Shown: in pieces, positions 62,570-64,000 of the stretch
Position numbering within the stretch: position 1 is the first letter of the stretch
Layout: every line of letters begins with the position of its first letter
DNA from: Phycisphaerales bacterium
GTDB lineage: Bacteria > Planctomycetota > Phycisphaerae > Phycisphaerales > UBA1924
Length of the DNA: 64,000 bases
Direction: 5' to 3'
Assembly (NCBI GenBank): GCA_013360675.1
Contig: JABWBB010000009.1
Span: forward strand, 1-64,000
The notes under the pieces: model-generated
What the model was told of the DNA's origin: nothing
Database searches by the model: none
What the model saw: the letters and a program-made list of their open reading frames with translations, nothing else
Translations under genes and position numbers: made by a program

Positions 62570-62808
62570 GATCCACCCTCCGAAAGACCCCGCGTGCCGA
62601 TGACAACCCGATCGTTCCCGATCGGCCTTTCGACGCGAAGAGTCAAACGCTCCCCGTGGGTTTACGTCCGAAAAACAAAATCGGACCCGACCCGCCACAC
62701 CCTCTCATACGAGCATTCACCCCCCGCGTGTTTCAGGCAACCGCGGCGAACGCGATTCCCACGGAACGGGGGTTCTCCCGGGCTTTGTCACACACCCCAA
62801 GAAAGACA

Positions 62809-62832
62809 CCGCCCGGCGGTGAAGCCGGGCGG
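62809..62832 (-). terminator. Probable terminator of the second PEP-CTERM gene
   Basis: A 9-bp perfect stem (62809-62817 with 62824-62832) has a 6-base loop. The T-run on the minus strand is broken (complement of CAAGAAAGA), so termination is probable but not certain. Confidence 0.55.
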
Positions 62833-62876
62833 CGCGAAGTCACGGAACTGTCCGAGCCATGTGGCCCGGGTGTCGC

Positions 62877-63884
62877 TTAGCGGCGACGACGGAGGGCGAC
62901 CAGGCCGCCCATACCCAGCAGCATGGCCGAGCCGGGGGTCGGGACGACCTCGAAGCAGAACCAGTTGATGTCGAAGGCGCCGGCCTTCGTGTTGGCGACC
63001 TGCAGGCTGTTGCCCGCCGAGTCGGTGATGGTGAAGGTCATGTTGAGGCCCGTCGAGGTGCTGCTGTTCATCACCACATCAGCGAACTCGTTCATCGAGC
63101 CGGTGCGGAAGCCGTCGTCGCTGGGGCTGCCCATCGAGTTGGCCATGTTGAAGTTGGTGACGGCGATGTAGTAGATGCCCGGGAGGTAGTCGCGGTTGAG
63201 GTAGCTTTGCAGCGAGTTGGCCGCAGCGCCGCCGAGGACGTTGCCGTCGTCATTGCCGTAGCCGCGGATGGCGTTGAAGTTCGAGTCATACACCCACATG
63301 TCGGTGTCGGTCGAGTGGCCCTGTCCCTGCCAGTTCATCGAGATGAAGCCCGGCTGATAGGAGCCGATCTGCACGGGCGTGATCTGCGTGCGAGACAGCG
63401 TCGCGGTGTAACCCGCGGTCGTGGTGGTGGTGCCGTTGACGCGGTAGTAGACCTCGCCGGCGCGGCCGAAGCCGTACCACGAGTTCAGGCGGCTGGTGGT
63501 GCCGCTGATGGTGGCGCCGGTCTGGAGGGTGGCTTCCGTGGCGCTGTTGGTACCTTCGCCGCCGGGCAGGGGCCAAGCGCCCGCCGCTGCGCCGGTCTGG
63601 CCGGTGCCACGCAGGCTGGCGGAGTGGAGCACGCCGTTGTTGCCGCTCAGGATCATGTCATAGCGGTAGAGGCCCAGAGGGGCGGCCGAGGTCTGAACGC
63701 GGAAGTAATCCACGCCCGTGCCCGTGCTGGCCGTGCTCACGCCGGTGATCGTGCCGCCCGGTGCGATGCCAACCACGCCGTTCGCCGTGGCGCGCGTGTC
63801 GTTGGGCTCGGTTTCGCTGAACTGGGCCTGCGCGACGCTGGCGATGGCCGTGCCGGCAAGTGCTGCAATCAAATACGTCTTCAT
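62877..63884 (-). CDS. PEP-CTERM protein with pre-peptidase-like domain
   Basis: The protein has 335 aa with a signal peptide (ending VAQAQ, about residue 21). The N-terminal motif FSETEPNDTRATA is typical of bacterial pre-peptidase C-terminal (PPC) domains; a second beta-rich unit follows (about 170-290, DTDMWVYDSN). The C-terminus VPTPGSAMLLGMGGLVAL plus RRRR is a PEP-CTERM sorting signal. AGAGGAGA precedes the ATG. The remaining 116 bases to the window end hold its leader and no recognisable feature. Confidence 0.86.
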   Translation of the reverse strand: MKTYLIAALAGTAIASVAQAQFSETEPNDTRATANGVVGIAPGGTITGVSTASTGTGVDYFRVQTSAAPLGLYRYDMILSGNNGVLHSASLRGTGQTGAAAGAWPLPGGEGTNSATEATLQTGATISGTTSRLNSWYGFGRAGEVYYRVNGTTTTTAGYTATLSRTQITPVQIGSYQPGFISMNWQGQGHSTDTDMWVYDSNFNAIRGYGNDDGNVLGGAAANSLQSYLNRDYLPGIYYIAVTNFNMANSMGSPSDDGFRTGSMNEFADVVMNSSTSTGLNMTFTITDSAGNSLQVANTKAGAFDINWFCFEVVPTPGSAMLLGMGGLVALRRRR

Positions 63885-64000
63885 GTCTTGTCTCCTCTTG
63901 GCCGGTTCCTAGGCCGGCAACTCTCTCTCACACCCACACGGCCCCACACACGTGCGACCGGGCGCAAACATCCCACACAGCGACGATCCACGCGGATCGG

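Overview
The window is high-GC DNA from a planctomycete, most likely of class Phycisphaerae. The support is direct: twelve secreted proteins end in a two-repeat calcium-loop domain whose last residues are always Gly-Cys (the 'GC-type dockerin', which I know mainly from Phycisphaerae); two proteins carry PEP-CTERM-like tails; DCNxNG repeats occur in secreted proteins; and there is a TPR protein with two RNA polymerase alpha C-terminal domains. No rRNA, tRNA or CRISPR array was recognised.

Layout. 1-307: start of an RRM RNA-binding protein. 542-22653: ten GC-dockerin genes, interrupted only by a pseudopilin gene and a broken tmk copy; four read leftward (542-10430) and six rightward (10861-22653). 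They include matrixin-like, M36 and M1 peptidases, lamin-tail, PA14 and beta-propeller-like proteins. 22685-27453: tmk, cysS, a HAD phosphatase and an M14 carboxypeptidase. 27457-34995 (leftward): glyA, a PPP phosphatase coupled to a Ser/Thr kinase, an amidase, a small lipoprotein, trmL, a double thioredoxin-fold protein and a SpoU methyltransferase. 35076-42288: fused ABC permease, lipoprotein, pdxA, MATE exporter, an AT-rich foreign gene bracketed by two copies of the MATE 3' end, and the TPR-alphaCTD protein. 42316-56058: BFD-like ferredoxin, aquaporin-like channel, PEP-CTERM protein, speA, CNNM/CBS protein, ybeY, lipid kinase, M20 amidohydrolase, AsmA-like protein, mgsA with a DNA methyltransferase, DEAD-box helicase and a lone nuoD. 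56371-63884: comEC, then two more GC-dockerin genes (a PQQ sugar dehydrogenase and a pentahaem cytochrome c), and a second PEP-CTERM protein.

The main story is the surface system. Signal peptides export very different enzyme or binding modules that share one C-terminal domain. All twelve domains have a Cys just before calcium loop 1 and a Cys as last residue, which suggests a disulfide closing the domain; a subclass has a second Cys pair. No cohesin-like partner lies in the window. The dehydrogenase and cytochrome genes form a plausible extracellular sugar-oxidation and electron-transfer pair.

The window also records rearrangements: a tandem duplication of a WNG-repeat dockerin gene that carried along the 5' end of tmk, an AT-rich cassette beside the MATE gene, and two distant intergenic sites carrying the same family of 32-base hairpins with compensating base changes.
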